From the NCBI GenBank assembly GCA_019055375.1, contig JAHQIW010000471.1, forward strand, positions 1-64,000: DNA of 64,000 bases, written 5' to 3'. Shown one piece after another: positions 1-11,249 of the stretch. Positions within the stretch are counted from its first letter, which is position 1, and each line of letters opens with the position of its first letter. Source of the DNA: Parelaphostrongylus tenuis. Its lineage: Eukaryota; Nematoda; Chromadorea; Rhabditida; Metastrongylidae. The position numbers and the translations under genes were made by a program. A model generated the notes under the pieces. That model was not told the DNA's origin. It saw only the letters and a program-made list of their open reading frames with translations, and searched no databases.

Positions 1-1499
1 CCGGTGAAATGTTTTCGTGATAAATTTTGACGTATATGTCTCTACCGTATCACATCTGCTCATGTCATATTCCAATCACGTGCAACAGCTCGTGTTGAAC
101 AGATGGAATGATTAGCATTTGAATAACCAAAATACTTCGCAAAATAAGTAGATAAATGCAAAAAGCGCGAATCGTTTGATACGGCACTGCCTGCCGTGTG
201 TTCGTTTCTCTTCCATAACCCTTATAGGTTGAGGATATGAAACCAGTCCACCCAGTAATTTACTTGTTTTGTTTGTTGTATGGAGCAGCAAAAAGTGGTG
301 AAAATAAAAGACACATAGCTAAAGTTTTTTTGAGCTAACGTACGAAATTACTTGGATGTTTCTAGAAAGTGGTAGGTTAACTTGACGATAAATCAATGCA
401 AATTTCGCATTTATAAGATTCTAAAGTAACATTCTTCGTACTTTGGTGATGGAGTAGTGCAGTGGCCAGTTATGCGACAAGCAAAATGCTGGTTCAATCT
501 TCTGCACCAAGACCCTCTTGCAGACAGTCAAAGTCGTTTCGATCGGCATTTTACGACATTCAGAAAAAAGACGCAATCCCTGAGCGGCAGCTGGAGCAGC
601 GTGTGAACTATTTGAAGACCTCTGAGGATGATAAATGCGAGGAAACGAATTGAAATGATGAAGTTCTGAAATCAGCGCTGTAAATAGCGATGAAAGGCTG
701 CTTCAAATCGAGTAATGAAGAAAAGTAACGCTACTCAGCCGAGTGAAAGAGAAGGATGACCTCTACGCATCAGTTGCAGATAAGATTGACCATCCATTCT
801 CAGCGCCTGTTAATTAGCAGAATTTCCTTTGAAGCCTTTCCAAATACTTATTCATTTTACTTATTTTACATAGCCGTCATTACATTTATTATGCTAATTC
901 GAGCAGTTTTCAACCTTTTTTTGTTATGCACGTAGTTAATTTAATCATTCTAAAAAGAGAATATGGCTACAGCTATAAATTTCAATTAGAAAATTACATC
1001 AAAAATTATCACCATTGAACTTTTCTCGATACTTGTGCATTATATGGAATAAAGTTTCCATCCCTTTCACTGAGCAGAAATTTTCTATAGGAGTGTTTGT
1101 AACTATTTGGAAGCTTATAGCTTTTTTTTCCATAACGCTGCACCGAAAGGAGAATAGTTTTTTTCCATAACGCTGCACCAAAAAGCGAACATTTGTGTTT
1201 CACACAAGCGTTTTTATCCAAATAAGGGTCTACGCGGCTCTTCCTATAGACTATTAATAATAATTAAATAGCGTAAGATTCGGTGATTTCAATGCTGGGC
1301 TTATTTTGCGAAGGTACTCGTTCGCAACAGTCTAACAGGGAAAATAAAGTTCATGTGCAGCGAAAGTGGTCAAGTCTCCATTTGTCTCCACATAATGGAC
1401 GAAAACCCTTATCTCATTCTCTATTTCTTCTCAGTATAGTGTGCACACCGTTTTATCTATCATTTGTCTAGTTTTAAGAAACTTTGTTGCTCTTCTAAT

Positions 1500-1650
1500 C
1501 ATCCTGATACAAATGAAAAAACGACCTCTTTCACAGGACAAGAAATTTATTACAGGAGTGTGAATAATCATTTGAAAGCTTTGATCTCCGGCTAATGCTC
1601 TACCTGCTCCTTTTTCAAAAAGGGTCCTTCTATAGAGCTGTAAAGAAAAT
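1500..1650 (+). repeat. Family G MITE-like unit (within family A/B)
   Basis: One copy of a recurrent unit of about 130 bp: a clause like CACAGGACAAGAA, then AGGAGTGT, then AGCTTTGATCTCCGGCTA, then CCTTTTTCAAAAAGGGTCC. Further copies are seen near 1,060, 16.2, 16.8, 20.4, 25.6, 26.6, 42.8, 43.45, 43.7 and 49.6 kb, and reversed at 2.1 and 44.3 kb. Confidence 0.55.
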
Positions 1651-2739
1651 AATGGCTTACACATACCGCGAATTTTAAACGTCATTTAGCTGAAAGCACG
1701 AAAATCATATGGATGTGTAAAGATATCTTGTAGTATTAAAGTGATACGTTTTACTTGGACTTATCTTTCAAAGCGAACAAAAAAACGTTTATTTAAACAG
1801 CAAAAATTGCACTTCACATGTGACGAGCCAACGCATTTCAATCGATCGGTCGTGGAACGTCATATAGAATTTGCGGCCGCAGACGCCTAGCTACACATCA
1901 TCCGATGAACAAAGACGTTGAAAATGACAAACTCGATCTTATTTTCTCTTCCACAGTCAGTGAAGCAGTTCAGTGAACAATCAGTGATGAAGTTTCAGAA
2001 AGCAGCCGCAGAGTTGGATTTGTGAACTTTTCGTTATCTATTGGGTACTTATAACTCCATGGAACACTTCTGTCCTGCAGGAAATACACGTGTGTGAAAC
2101 AGAATTTTTTTTTCTGCTACGGTGTTACAAAGAGGTTTTTTTTCAAAAGGCGGCCACCTGGCGCAGTAGCCAGAGATTGGAGCTTCGAATGCTTATTGAA
2201 AGCGCAGAAGAAAGCCTTCGCTCAACGAAGAAGGAAGTCGTTTCTTTAATCGCCTCCGGTTGAGCACTTTGCATTTAGCTTGCCAAAGACAACGATGTAC
2301 CAAGTCACCAAGTTGAAAGAACAGATCCTGTAAATAAACTGCATTTTATGATTTTCTTTAGTGATTATATTTTTGGTTTTTTTAAAGTGCTTTCGTCTTC
2401 GTCACTTTTTACTTCTAACACAAGCTAAAGCAAGATTTTATCAAATATGTGAAGAATCTGTCGGTCCGATATTTATCGGCTATAGTACCATACCAGCTTA
2501 ATCTTGATGAATGGATTGTTTCACCGCTATTTCAGCAAGGACAGGTAAAATTAAAGAAATCGTTAAATACTCTCACGGTGGCCTTCCGATTTATACTGCC
2601 CACTCTAATGAATAATGGTAAGGATTGCCTAGACTCTGGATCGAACAGGCAGCACTATGTGTGCATAGCTCGTCAAGGCTCTATGAATGCGCTCACCCTA
2701 TTCCATCACCATGAATACTTTTTTTGAAGTATAGTGAGC

Positions 2740-2990
2740 TCAAGCGTATGTGGCGCAACGTTTGAAGCTGCTCTGCGTCGTTCATAAGGTCGGTGGTTCG
2801 GCTTCACTGTCATTGTTCAACAAGCCATCCATTCTTCCTGGGGAGGTAAATTAGTGCCAGACTGGTTCTCAGTCTTGTCCAATAGGATAAGCAGCAGTGA
2901 CTCGATTCAACGGCAGGCACTCGCGAATCATTGTACAGGCCAGGTATGCATTGAATAAACTTGAACGAAATTAAAAAGTTAGTTAATTAA
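2740..2990 (+). mobile_element. tRNA-derived SINE, group 2, copy 1
   Basis: The block reads GTGGTTCGGCTTC (B-box-like, compare GGTTCRANNCC) about 50 nt after an A-box-like start. It is followed by a conserved body (GTAAATTAGTGCCAGACTGG ... CAGGTATGCATTGAATAAAC). The same body occurs at 44,880-45,125 (+) and inverted at 6,735-6,995, where its flanks are unrelated, so it moves as an independent unit. A pol III-driven SINE is the simplest reading; it does not fold as a functional tRNA. Confidence 0.5.
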
Positions 2991-5422
2991 TCAAACAGAA
3001 AATTAAGAAAAGTAAGAAATTAAAAAAATGGAAGATGAATGTGCGGAGCATCCTTCTAAGATTGATCAACGTCGAGAGCTTCATCCCTTTTATCCTTTCT
3101 AAGGAGCTCACGATGGAATATAGGAATAAGAAAAAGGAAAAGAGTGACATTTAGTAAACACTCTACAGCACAAAGAAGCGATGTTGGATAAATGATAGTG
3201 CACGAGAAGCACGTTTCTTTCGATGAAAATGGTCACTGCTTATCGAGCTTGATTTTCTTCTTCTTCGACATTTCAGGACATTCCGATAAAGAACGATAGA
3301 CGCCTGCCATTCTACTTGCGCGCGCATTATCGTTGGAACGATGGCTTATGTCGTGGCGCGAAAGTCTCGTAAGCAAACAACAAGCAAAAGAAAAGGGAGA
3401 CCACCACAAATTGTAGGGGTTGGCGCAGTCGTTTTTACACTCAAAGTTTCTCTCTACGCTTTTTTTTTTTTATCTAGTTGTCTTCAATGCTCTTGCCTTC
3501 ACAACTCGCATCAGGTGCATGTAATAGACTACCAATACTCTCCTCAATTTTCGTAAATCCTACTGCATTTCAGTTTTGATTAGCCCATAAGGGGTAATGG
3601 GAGTTTTCTAAAGTCATGCGCTATGCGTTATCTGCATGGTCAATAAGGGCTACGCAGAAGTAACTTTCACTCTGATAGCTTGTTTTGGCACAGAAATCGT
3701 TTCACATTCAGTTTTATCTATCCACCTATTATCTCAATGAAAGCATTGATGAGCGTCGGCTCACCTCTGAAGTATACACGTACGTTGAACTTCTTCTCAG
3801 CTGAGTTTATTAGTAGGGATTTTGGCAAGGCTATTCGCTGCTATTGCAGTTTTAAGCTATACCGACACATGTTGTAAAATATGTGGATATTAGATTCCGA
3901 AGTAGGCACATCGTGAGTTGAAAAAAGTATGTGACTAGAGTGTATCTGCGCGATGGACCACAGTAATATATATCAAATAGTAGCATAAGTACTATTCATA
4001 CTCATGAAACGATGCAGTAGAATTTTTCCTACATCGATGTCATACTTCCAGCGTCGCAAGTCATCAAGTTATGAGAAGACTATCATCTATTTCGGTGTGC
4101 TAGTGTACCCGTACTGGCTGGAAATTCAAATGGTAGACAGCTGAACGCTTTGCATCGTGAACGTGTTGAAGAAAAAATCGTGTAATTTTTTTTATACATT
4201 CTTGTTACCTTGTGGAATAAGGGTCATTTTCTAAGTCAAATTGCTACATGGAGCGGGTACTCGTTTTCCCAGCAAGAACAGTTAAGCTGACAAATTGGAC
4301 ATACCAGTCAAGAAGATCAGTTGAAAGTGTGCTCATATCAGTATTTAAAGCCATCTAAAGAATTTCCTCATCCGCCGAGTGCATACTGTTGTAGTGTACG
4401 GCGAAAAACTCATCATCCAGTCTTGAGATAAGAAGTTATCTCAGTTTCCCATCCAAATCTATGCGCAATAAGTCAATATTAGGCAGCCATCCCCATTCTG
4501 TAGCCAACTCGAGTTTAGAAGCCTCGATCTCAAACAGAACGAATGCCTGTGACGAGGGTTCAGGTAAGCCTCGAAAGCCCTTTCTAAGAAATTTTGGGAA
4601 GAATATCTTGATCGCCACCATCAAAAATAGCAGTAAAATGGGACGTGAATAAAAATACCGAGTCTGAACAATTATTGCCGATCTGTTACTTTACCGAGTA
4701 GCTTAACAGCATCAGGATAATAGAACATAATATTAGCACCTATATGGGTTTTTTTTTACATAATTGCACATTTCAGAGCGGATAAAGGCAAATGTAAGGG
4801 AAGTTTTTCACACCGCCAAAAGCTCAAATACCACGAAAACAAATCAGAAAACGTTGTCTTTGAAAGATCCAATGAAAACTAGACTTAGACTCATAACGAA
4901 AACATCGTGTTAATGATTATTTTCTCACTAAAATGTTTCTCCGTCGTTAATTGATCATATTACTGCATCCAGTTTTAACAATGAAATAAACAATATGAGT
5001 CATCTAGTGAGTTCAACTTAGAATATTTCTTAGTTAAACACATTTCCAAAGATCATGTCGGACCAGTAGATGAAAGTATCAAAAGGAATGGATAGTGTGC
5101 TCCCTGTTTCTGTGTCCTTTTTGAATTCTATTTCTCTCCTATCAAAGTGATGTCAAGCATTTCCTTACAGGCAAAGGTGCTGTGATATATCCAATAATGT
5201 TAGGTGATGTACAAAGTTTTGTACCTCGGTGAGAAGTCGAACCCGCATTCTAACCCTTCTTCGGAAAGCGTCTAACCACTTGCGAGTTCGTGAATATATA
5301 GAGGCCAAAGGCCAATTATGAGAATCCGTAATAAACTTTTCAATTCATTGTCATAGTCGTTTATCTGCTAAATGTAATTTTTCCCTCATTTTTTAATGCT
5401 GAAATATCTGAAAAAATTAGAC

Positions 5423-5425
<3 letters not shown>

Positions 5426-5477
<52 letters not shown>

Positions 5478-5500
5478 TATATATGCATATATATGCACAG
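5426..5500. repeat. (AT)n microsatellite
   Basis: A long alternating AT run, followed by three ATATGCAT units, lies directly beside the 3' end of a mariner remnant on the minus strand. Confidence 0.95.
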
Positions 5501-5995
5501 ATGTGTATATTTGCCTTTTAACCAGAAAAAATTAGTGACGATCAAAGAAGATAGTGAGGTCACTTTTGATTTGCCTGTAGTGTTTATGAGTTTCTCCTGC
5601 AAATGCTGCTCTAAGGCGCGGAAGAGATGAAGAGCAATATTAGGACTATGCGGTTGATGTGACACCGTCATCTAATTTAATTTCTCCATAAATGTGGTCA
5701 AAAGACTTGGCATTGTGAGTTCGGACGTCACTATGGGAAGCGTGACATTGAATCGCTTTCTAAGTTTCTCTCGCACTCTGAAGTGAACTTTCGGAGTTGC
5801 TCCCGTAGGCTCTGGTATTGATTATATACTTGCTATCAAGCAGTTGCGAAACCAGCATGTCCTGCCAATCCCAGAAAACCGAGAGCATAGCCTCTCAAAC
5901 ACGGCAACTTTAGTTGAGCTGACGAGTCATCACGCACTTTGCGGTAGCCTTTTCATTCAAATAGCTAGCGATGGTGCTTTTGCATTACCCACGTA
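5500..5995 (-). mobile_element. mariner transposase remnant 1
   Basis: Read on the minus strand, broken frames give mariner-like stretches in the correct order: MLSVFWDWQDMLVSQLL (compare the family's VMLxVWWDW segment), then INTRAYGSNSE, then HQPHSPNIALHLFRALEQHL followed by QEK. The last matches the conserved HPPYSPDLAPSDYHLF block around the final catalytic Asp; here that position reads N. Stop codons and frameshifts disrupt it, so no transposase is made. It is the same subfamily as 46,450-46,960. The 3' end runs into the AT microsatellite; the 5' end abuts an RTE fragment near 6,010. Terminal inverted repeats were not identified. Confidence 0.8.
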
Positions 5996-6009
5996 TTGAT
6001 AAAACATTC

Positions 6010-6700
6010 TTTAGCAAATCTCAACCTTTTGGCAATATCAGGGATTACCTGCATCACTTGTCGTCCCGTTGATCGTCGAGAGCGCGTCTGTGACCTTCGA
6101 TCGTCGACGTAGGTGGGAAGTTAGGATTCTTTTTCTTATTTGCGAGATGCGGGATACTCCTAGCATCAACCTTTCGAATGCGCGTTCAATAACGCTAAAT
6201 AATCTTTCATCCTGCTTACGTCGCGACCAAATTTCTGATGCATACGTTAGGGCAGGGTTAATAGTTGAGTCGAAAGGGTGGGCGCAAAATCGGAAGTTCC
6301 TTATATTGTACACTACATCCTCGATGCTCTTAAACGTTCTCCAAACCGCTCATTCCCTCTTGCCCAACTCTAGAGCTAAGTCGTTCATCTTGTTGATTTC
6401 CGACCTAGATAGATGTAACTGGAGCATTCGGAGATTGTCTTTCCGTTGAGCGTGAATGGAGCATTCAAACCTATCATTTCCTCACGAACACCGTTTCCGT
6501 TGAATTTAGTTGTACGCCAATCTATATACAAGTGTTGTCAAAGTCGATTAATACTCGCCCTGCTTAGCTGATGCTTGGTGTTATGAGGATGATATATCAG
6601 CAAAACGAAAATGGTTTAGTTGTCGACCGTCGATTTTCACTCCCATATCGTTTCATTCTATCCATAGCAGGGGATAAGGTTAAAAAAAGATAAAGCTCTG
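6010..6700 (-). mobile_element. RTE-a non-LTR retrotransposon, 3' fragment with internal deletion
   Basis: On the minus strand, 6,313-6,038 encodes the C-terminal part of an RTE-type polymerase protein: HPFDSTINPALTYASEIWS, then RAFERLMLGVSRISQIRKR. The same segment in the copy at 33.84-34.6 kb continues through a WAGHVMR motif and a REEWKCCW terminus. Here the frame jumps directly from RSKVTDA to the 3' untranslated end (AACGGGACGACAAGTGATGC), so roughly 250 bases have been lost. Upstream minus-strand sequence to about 6,700 is further degraded polymerase sequence. It is 5'-truncated, as usual for LINE copies, and dead. Confidence 0.8.
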
Positions 6701-6734
6701 GGCGTTATTAATTCCTAAGGGATGCGCCATGCAT

Positions 6735-6995
6735 TTGTCTTCAGTTTTTAATTTTGCTTCAGACGATTGAATGCATATCTGGCCTTTACAATGACTCGCG
6801 GTGGCCTCTTGCTGGACCAAATCAGTGCTGCTTATCGTCCCAGAGAAACCTGAGGCCAGTCTAGTACCAATTTACCGACCCCAGGAGGAATGGACGGCTT
6901 GGTGAGCCATGGGCACGAGAGTGAACCAATGACTCTGTGTGCACCGCAAAGCACCTCTAACCACTGCGTCTCCAGTCACTGTCATTATATAGTTG
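6735..6995 (-). mobile_element. tRNA-derived SINE, group 2, copy 2
   Basis: On the minus strand this has GCAGTGGTTAGAGGTGC (A-box-like) and ATTGGTTCACTC (B-box-like). The body then matches the blocks at 2,740-2,990 and 44,880-45,125. It lies just beyond the RTE-a fragment and is the copy that is not embedded in family A/B. Confidence 0.5.
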
Positions 6996-7149
6996 CGTTT
7001 TTTGTCTTCGTCAAAATAAAGAATTTAGAGGTCAGGGGATGGCAGATTATTAAACGAATTTTCAAGCTGTGTATTTGCTTCAGGTATCGAAAACTATGCT
7101 ATAAAAACCTTTACGTCGAGACTCTCAACGAGACGTCTGTAACCTACAT

Positions 7150-9330
7150 GGAGGTTACTTCATGGGAATGTATTGAATGGTTTCCTTGTTAGGTAATTTT
7201 ATTCGTTCCATTGACCCTAGGACCGTCTTTATCACTGTGGTATCACGTCAGACTGTTCCTACACGGCTATTGATGGTAACAAGCAGTGAGAAGGACTGAA
7301 TCCTCCAGAGTTGAATGGCAGGTGACTGGGCGGGAAGTAGTACCACTCACGTGTGCCTGCCTGGCACCACGCCAATCGATAAGCATAATAAGTTATCATC
7401 CGAATGCGTCGTGTTATAGCTACGCGCGGAAAATGGCTCGAGCCTTTATCAATCAATAAGCACAAATCTCAGTCTAAAGATGTCGTTGTCATGTTTGCAC
7501 ACATAGGGATCTCTTATCTTTGGTTCACCAGCTCGTTATCACTACGTCAAGAGACAATTCAGTTAAATGAAGTTGCTTTCCATAGAAAACTTGTTCAAAG
7601 TAGTCATAAAAGGATCTTTCGTCGTGAATGATCTTTAATCTCGATGCTATTATAGTACTGGTCTTGACTCTTGCAGACTATTGGCCAAGTGGTTTGGCAG
7701 CGCGCCAATTTTCGAAGTGAACTGTGTCGACGACGCTGAAAACACGCTCGCATCTCGTGCACTACGCCCAGTCACACACTCTCGTATACTCTTTGTCTCT
7801 TCAACTCTAACCGTCTCCGCCCATACGACAATGACATATAAGGCCATGATTCAGCAATACTCCGCTCTTTACCTAAAACGCGGCGGTGTTTTAATTTGGT
7901 CATATCGTCATCATTCCATAGCTCATTCCCAATCATCTTAAATTGTAGTTCTTAATTTCCTTTTTGAGCTGTTGTGATGGCAAGAGACTTTTTTCATTTT
8001 TGTTGATGAGATTCCGTGCCTTTAGGTTTTTATTTTTATTATGGTCAAGAGCAGCCTCGCGCGATTATTTTGATATATAGCACTTATACACTTGTTTTAA
8101 GACGAATGTATTTTGAGAGCAAAAACGATTTTTGAATCTTTTGGGTTCAAGTGATGCTGAGCCTTTTCATTAGATTAGCGAGGCCTGAAGTGACGGAACA
8201 ATGGGGAAACTGCAGTTTTTGATACGAATTCAAGGCTGGAAATGAAGATTTAACATACAAGGATAAAGTCGGTCGCCTCTAAGAAGTTGACAGACAAGCT
8301 AATTTCAATACAACCGAGACGTCACCGTTGTTGACGACTCGCGTGCCCTGACAATTTTTGGCACCAAATTTTCACAGCCGCGCAATCATGAAATTGCCAG
8401 AAAGTGGGAGGAAGTAATTGAAGTTGAAGGGGAAATACTCTCACTAGTCATTTGTCGCTTTTACCTGCTAGAAAAACAGAATAAATATTTATAAAGGTGG
8501 AAAAGTCCCAAAAATTTCTTGCCAACCCAATATGTCACGCATATATGCAAGTTGCTGCTTATTTCATCACTCACGGTCTCGCACTCCACGATCGCTCTGG
8601 TTTATCAGTGTAGACAAATGTGCAATTATTTTTTCTATTTTTATTTCACTAACCACCTTACAGCATCTTTTCACTATGTGTATCCCAACGCTTTAGGCAA
8701 TCAGTTCGTTTTTGCTCTTCCTCTTCAACGTCGTAGAATATTGGCTGAGCACGTCTCCTTGTAGTCTCGAGGATAGCCTGGCTGTGACGTTTCCTAGAGC
8801 ACGTTCAACCCAACGCGCGCCGCGGCGAGCATCACCACTCGGCCACGGCTCCTCCCTCCCCTCTTGTGCCATCGATAATTTTACGTATTACGGCAAAGTG
8901 TTCCGCTGTGACTCCGCCTTAGATGAGTTTTCCTCTGCTCAGTTGCGCGCTCTATATCTCAGCTTACGCGTCTCTCCACGGCAGCCACATCCCACAGCAC
9001 TTGTTGCTGAAGTCGATTGCGCGCATCTTATCACTCTTATCTTACTCCTATCTTCCTCATTGCACATATATCCTAGCATTCAATGCTCTTCAATAATCAC
9101 TTAACCACTCCAAGTTTACATTATTTACAGAGTGTGCTTCTCTACGTTTGATGCCATTTTTCGTTGTTATCGTCGTGGTGTTGCTGAAAGTATATAAATA
9201 AACAATTAAATTGCTTAAATTCGGAATAAATTTACACTTTAGGATGTCAAATAAGCAGGCTCTGTGTTAGAAACACAACTCAGCGCACTTCCAACGCAGC
9301 TCTTCGTTACCTATGGGGTTCATTTTTCAT
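7150..9330 (+). repeat. Family C repeat, copy 1
   Basis: About 2.2 kb that recurs in the same orientation at 11.25-13.38, 22.12-24.42, 40.61-42.54 and 47.0-48.26 kb. Landmarks: GGTTTGGCAGCGCGCCAATT near 7,692, GTCGACGACGCTGA near 7,727, an ATATAAGGCC box near 7,838, a TGGCCGAGTGG block on the minus strand near 8,850, and a tail near 9,207 corresponding to the SL1-like block of other copies. Frames at 7,681-7,941 and 11,741-11,962 are alignable (VDDAEN, ASRAL, AHT, SQS), but other copies break this frame and no domain is recognised. Class unknown. Confidence 0.65.
8700..8890 (-). mobile_element. tRNA-derived SINE-like module, group 3 (in family C)
   Basis: On the minus strand the block starts CCGTGGCCGAGTGGTGATGC, a close A-box match of the Leu/Ser tRNA type, and has a degenerate B-box about 40 nt on. 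The same module is at 12,715-12,870 (-), 59,540-59,765 (-) and, in shorter form, 55,390-55,470 (+). Its presence outside family C suggests an independent SINE that became part of family C. Confidence 0.45.
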
Positions 9331-9390
9331 AAGAGTTTTCCAAAGATGCATACCATTAATATGTTGAATGTGGTTGATAGTTATAGTCTT

Positions 9391-9409
9391 GAGAGAGAGA
9401 GAGAGAGAG
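9391..9409. repeat. (GA)n microsatellite
   Basis: A short, nearly perfect GA run. Confidence 0.85.
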
Positions 9410-9829
9410 TTAGAGGTAGAGGGATGTTAGTATCACAGCAACCATATCCAACTGGAAAATTACATTTTTTACTCAAGGAATCAACACTGCGCGAAGAAAC
9501 TAATACAACTTCAGCTAAAAAAAATGGCCATTATTCATTCCGCCTAATTTCCTTAGACATTTCAAAAAATTTCTGTATAAAACGATGATCGGACCGCCAT
9601 TCTATTCGCACTTACTCCGACTTTAGAACGCATGCTCTTACAAGCAAGAGAAAAGCAAATGAATATAAAGCAAAGGAAGAACGAAGTCAGCAAGCCCGCA
9701 GACAACGGGATAACGCGATGCGACACGTGAGGGGTAGGCGAGGTTGCTCTTATAATCCATGTTTCATTCTATTCAATACAATAGCTACTGTGTAATCCTT
9801 GCACTCTCCTTTTGCCTATTTATTTCTAT

Positions 9830-11060
9830 TGCTTGTTGAATATTTTTTAGCCATGCATGTGGTCTGTTATGGGATATTATAGAACTCAAAACACGTGTTA
9901 CGGCCTGACAGCCTCGTCCGTTGCCTTTCGTCTTCGTCATTCTCTCTTATGGGAGACCCAACCACCTTACACAGAAGAGACGCAGATATTCTATTTGCAC
10001 TTGCTATTAAGTGAAAGAAATCACTAAATGAGCAGTGTTGTACACTCCATTGCTCTTAGCTGGTATTCATGAAATATCATACCGTTCGTTTCGAATATCT
10101 TCCTGAGACCACGCTTAAATTTTTGTATGCCTGATAAATGCGTGGCCCAAAAATATTTATCAGGTATATTGAAATCTGAGCGTCGCTTTGAGAAAACACA
10201 GATACAAATGGTATATTTCATAGACAGCCAAGAGCAATCGAGGGTATAACACCGTCAAATTGGTGATCTCTTTTATTTGACAGCTCATGTAACTAATAAG
10301 TCTGCGTCTTCTCTATGCAAGGTGTTTGGGTATACTGCCTAAGACAAAAGGCACCGTACAATTGCAAGGCCGAAACCCTCGTATTGCGTAGTAGTGTCGA
10401 TTACGTCTGTCAGGCTTATTGAAATCTGAAGGTGCTCTCAAAAAAAACACTCGAAAAACTGTATGTTGTTATTGTTCTATCCTTCACAAGCATTCTCAAA
10501 CACGAGGGGTAGGCTGTATCAAATTTTTCCGTGATTATAAGTATCCTTCAATAGGCGGTGGGCGTTTTCTAAACTATGATATGCATTACTCAAACAAGCT
10601 ATACAAAGGTCAATGGTGGACATCGATCGAGAAAAGCTCTATTCTACAATTAGAAACGTGCGACAAACTTCTCTCCAGTGATTAGGTTGACTAAAAATTT
10701 GAGAAAACTATCGCCTACAATTTTAATTACAAACCTTTCGTTCCTAGGGTTTCTCAAAACCAGCTGAAATTTTTATATGCCTAATGATCATTTTTTGAGC
10801 CATGCATTTGGTATGTTATAGGACAATGATATTCTCACTCGATGGCACGTGTAGAGAGTTCGTCGTCGCCATCCCTCTAAAGGAATCATGTTTCCCCTTA
10901 GAGGATTGGCTAAAGGTGAAGGGTATCATCCGATTAGTAAGGCTGTCAATGTCACGTCTCGCGTATCAGGCTTTATAAGTTGCTCTATAATAGACCACAT
11001 GCATGGCTCAAAAAATTAATATCGGTCTCAATTTCAGTTACCATGAAATGAGAACTCATC
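9830..11060. repeat. Family E repeat cluster in both orientations
   Basis: Several copies of a short unit with landmarks AGCCATGCATGTGGTCTGTT (9,850; variant at 10,800; reversed near 10,130 and 10,995), GAGACCACGCTTAAATTT (10,105) and AAAAACACTCGAAAAACTG (10,441). Further copies are at 48,265-48,440 and 60,280-60,760. No gene was recognised in the stretch. Confidence 0.5.
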
Positions 11061-11139
11061 GTATGGAATATGCAGAATGAAAATTAACGGGTAGACGTAG
11101 CTAATTAGATCAAAGATCGCTTTCAGTGGTGTCAGTAAT

Positions 11140-11240
11140 GCAGTCGTTTAATGGACACTAGTACCAACTGCCTTCCCTTTAATTGGCGAGTGGCTTGAGC
11201 GGACTCTAGTAAAACTTCCATTTTTTTCCTTTTTCTTTCT
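11140..11240 (-). mobile_element. RTE-a extreme 3' end fragment
   Basis: The plus-strand text from GTACCAACTGCC through GAGTGGCTTGAGCGGACTC to AAAACTTCCA matches the start (3' terminus on the minus strand) of the RTE-a copies at 33,845 and 48,480. Only the tip remains, attached to the left edge of a family C copy. Confidence 0.6.
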
Positions 11241-11249
11241 TTTCATTCC

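Larger units (their letters stand above)
1..4000 (+). repeat. Family A/B interspersed repeat, copy 1
   Basis: The stretch from about 880 to 4,000 is paralogous, in the same order and orientation, to 42,540-46,100. The first kilobase recurs inverted at 18,630-19,740 and 32,460-33,835. Shared landmarks include the GAATATGGCTACAGCTATAA region near 960, the short direct unit near 1,515-1,640 (family G) and a tRNA-like block at 2,740-2,990. No frame shows a recognisable domain and the two long copies do not conserve one reading frame. I read it as a decayed non-autonomous element or a composite of several insertions; its class is unknown. Confidence 0.6.

Noticed and set aside
616..650. CTGAGGA followed by GAAAC (also reversed near 19,030-19,060) as a hammerhead
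   Set aside because: The bases between the two core parts cannot form stem II and no stem I is present.
462..653. The many 60-100 codon open frames as genes
   Set aside because: At this base composition such lengths are expected by chance on both strands; most lack homology, splice context or conservation between repeat copies.
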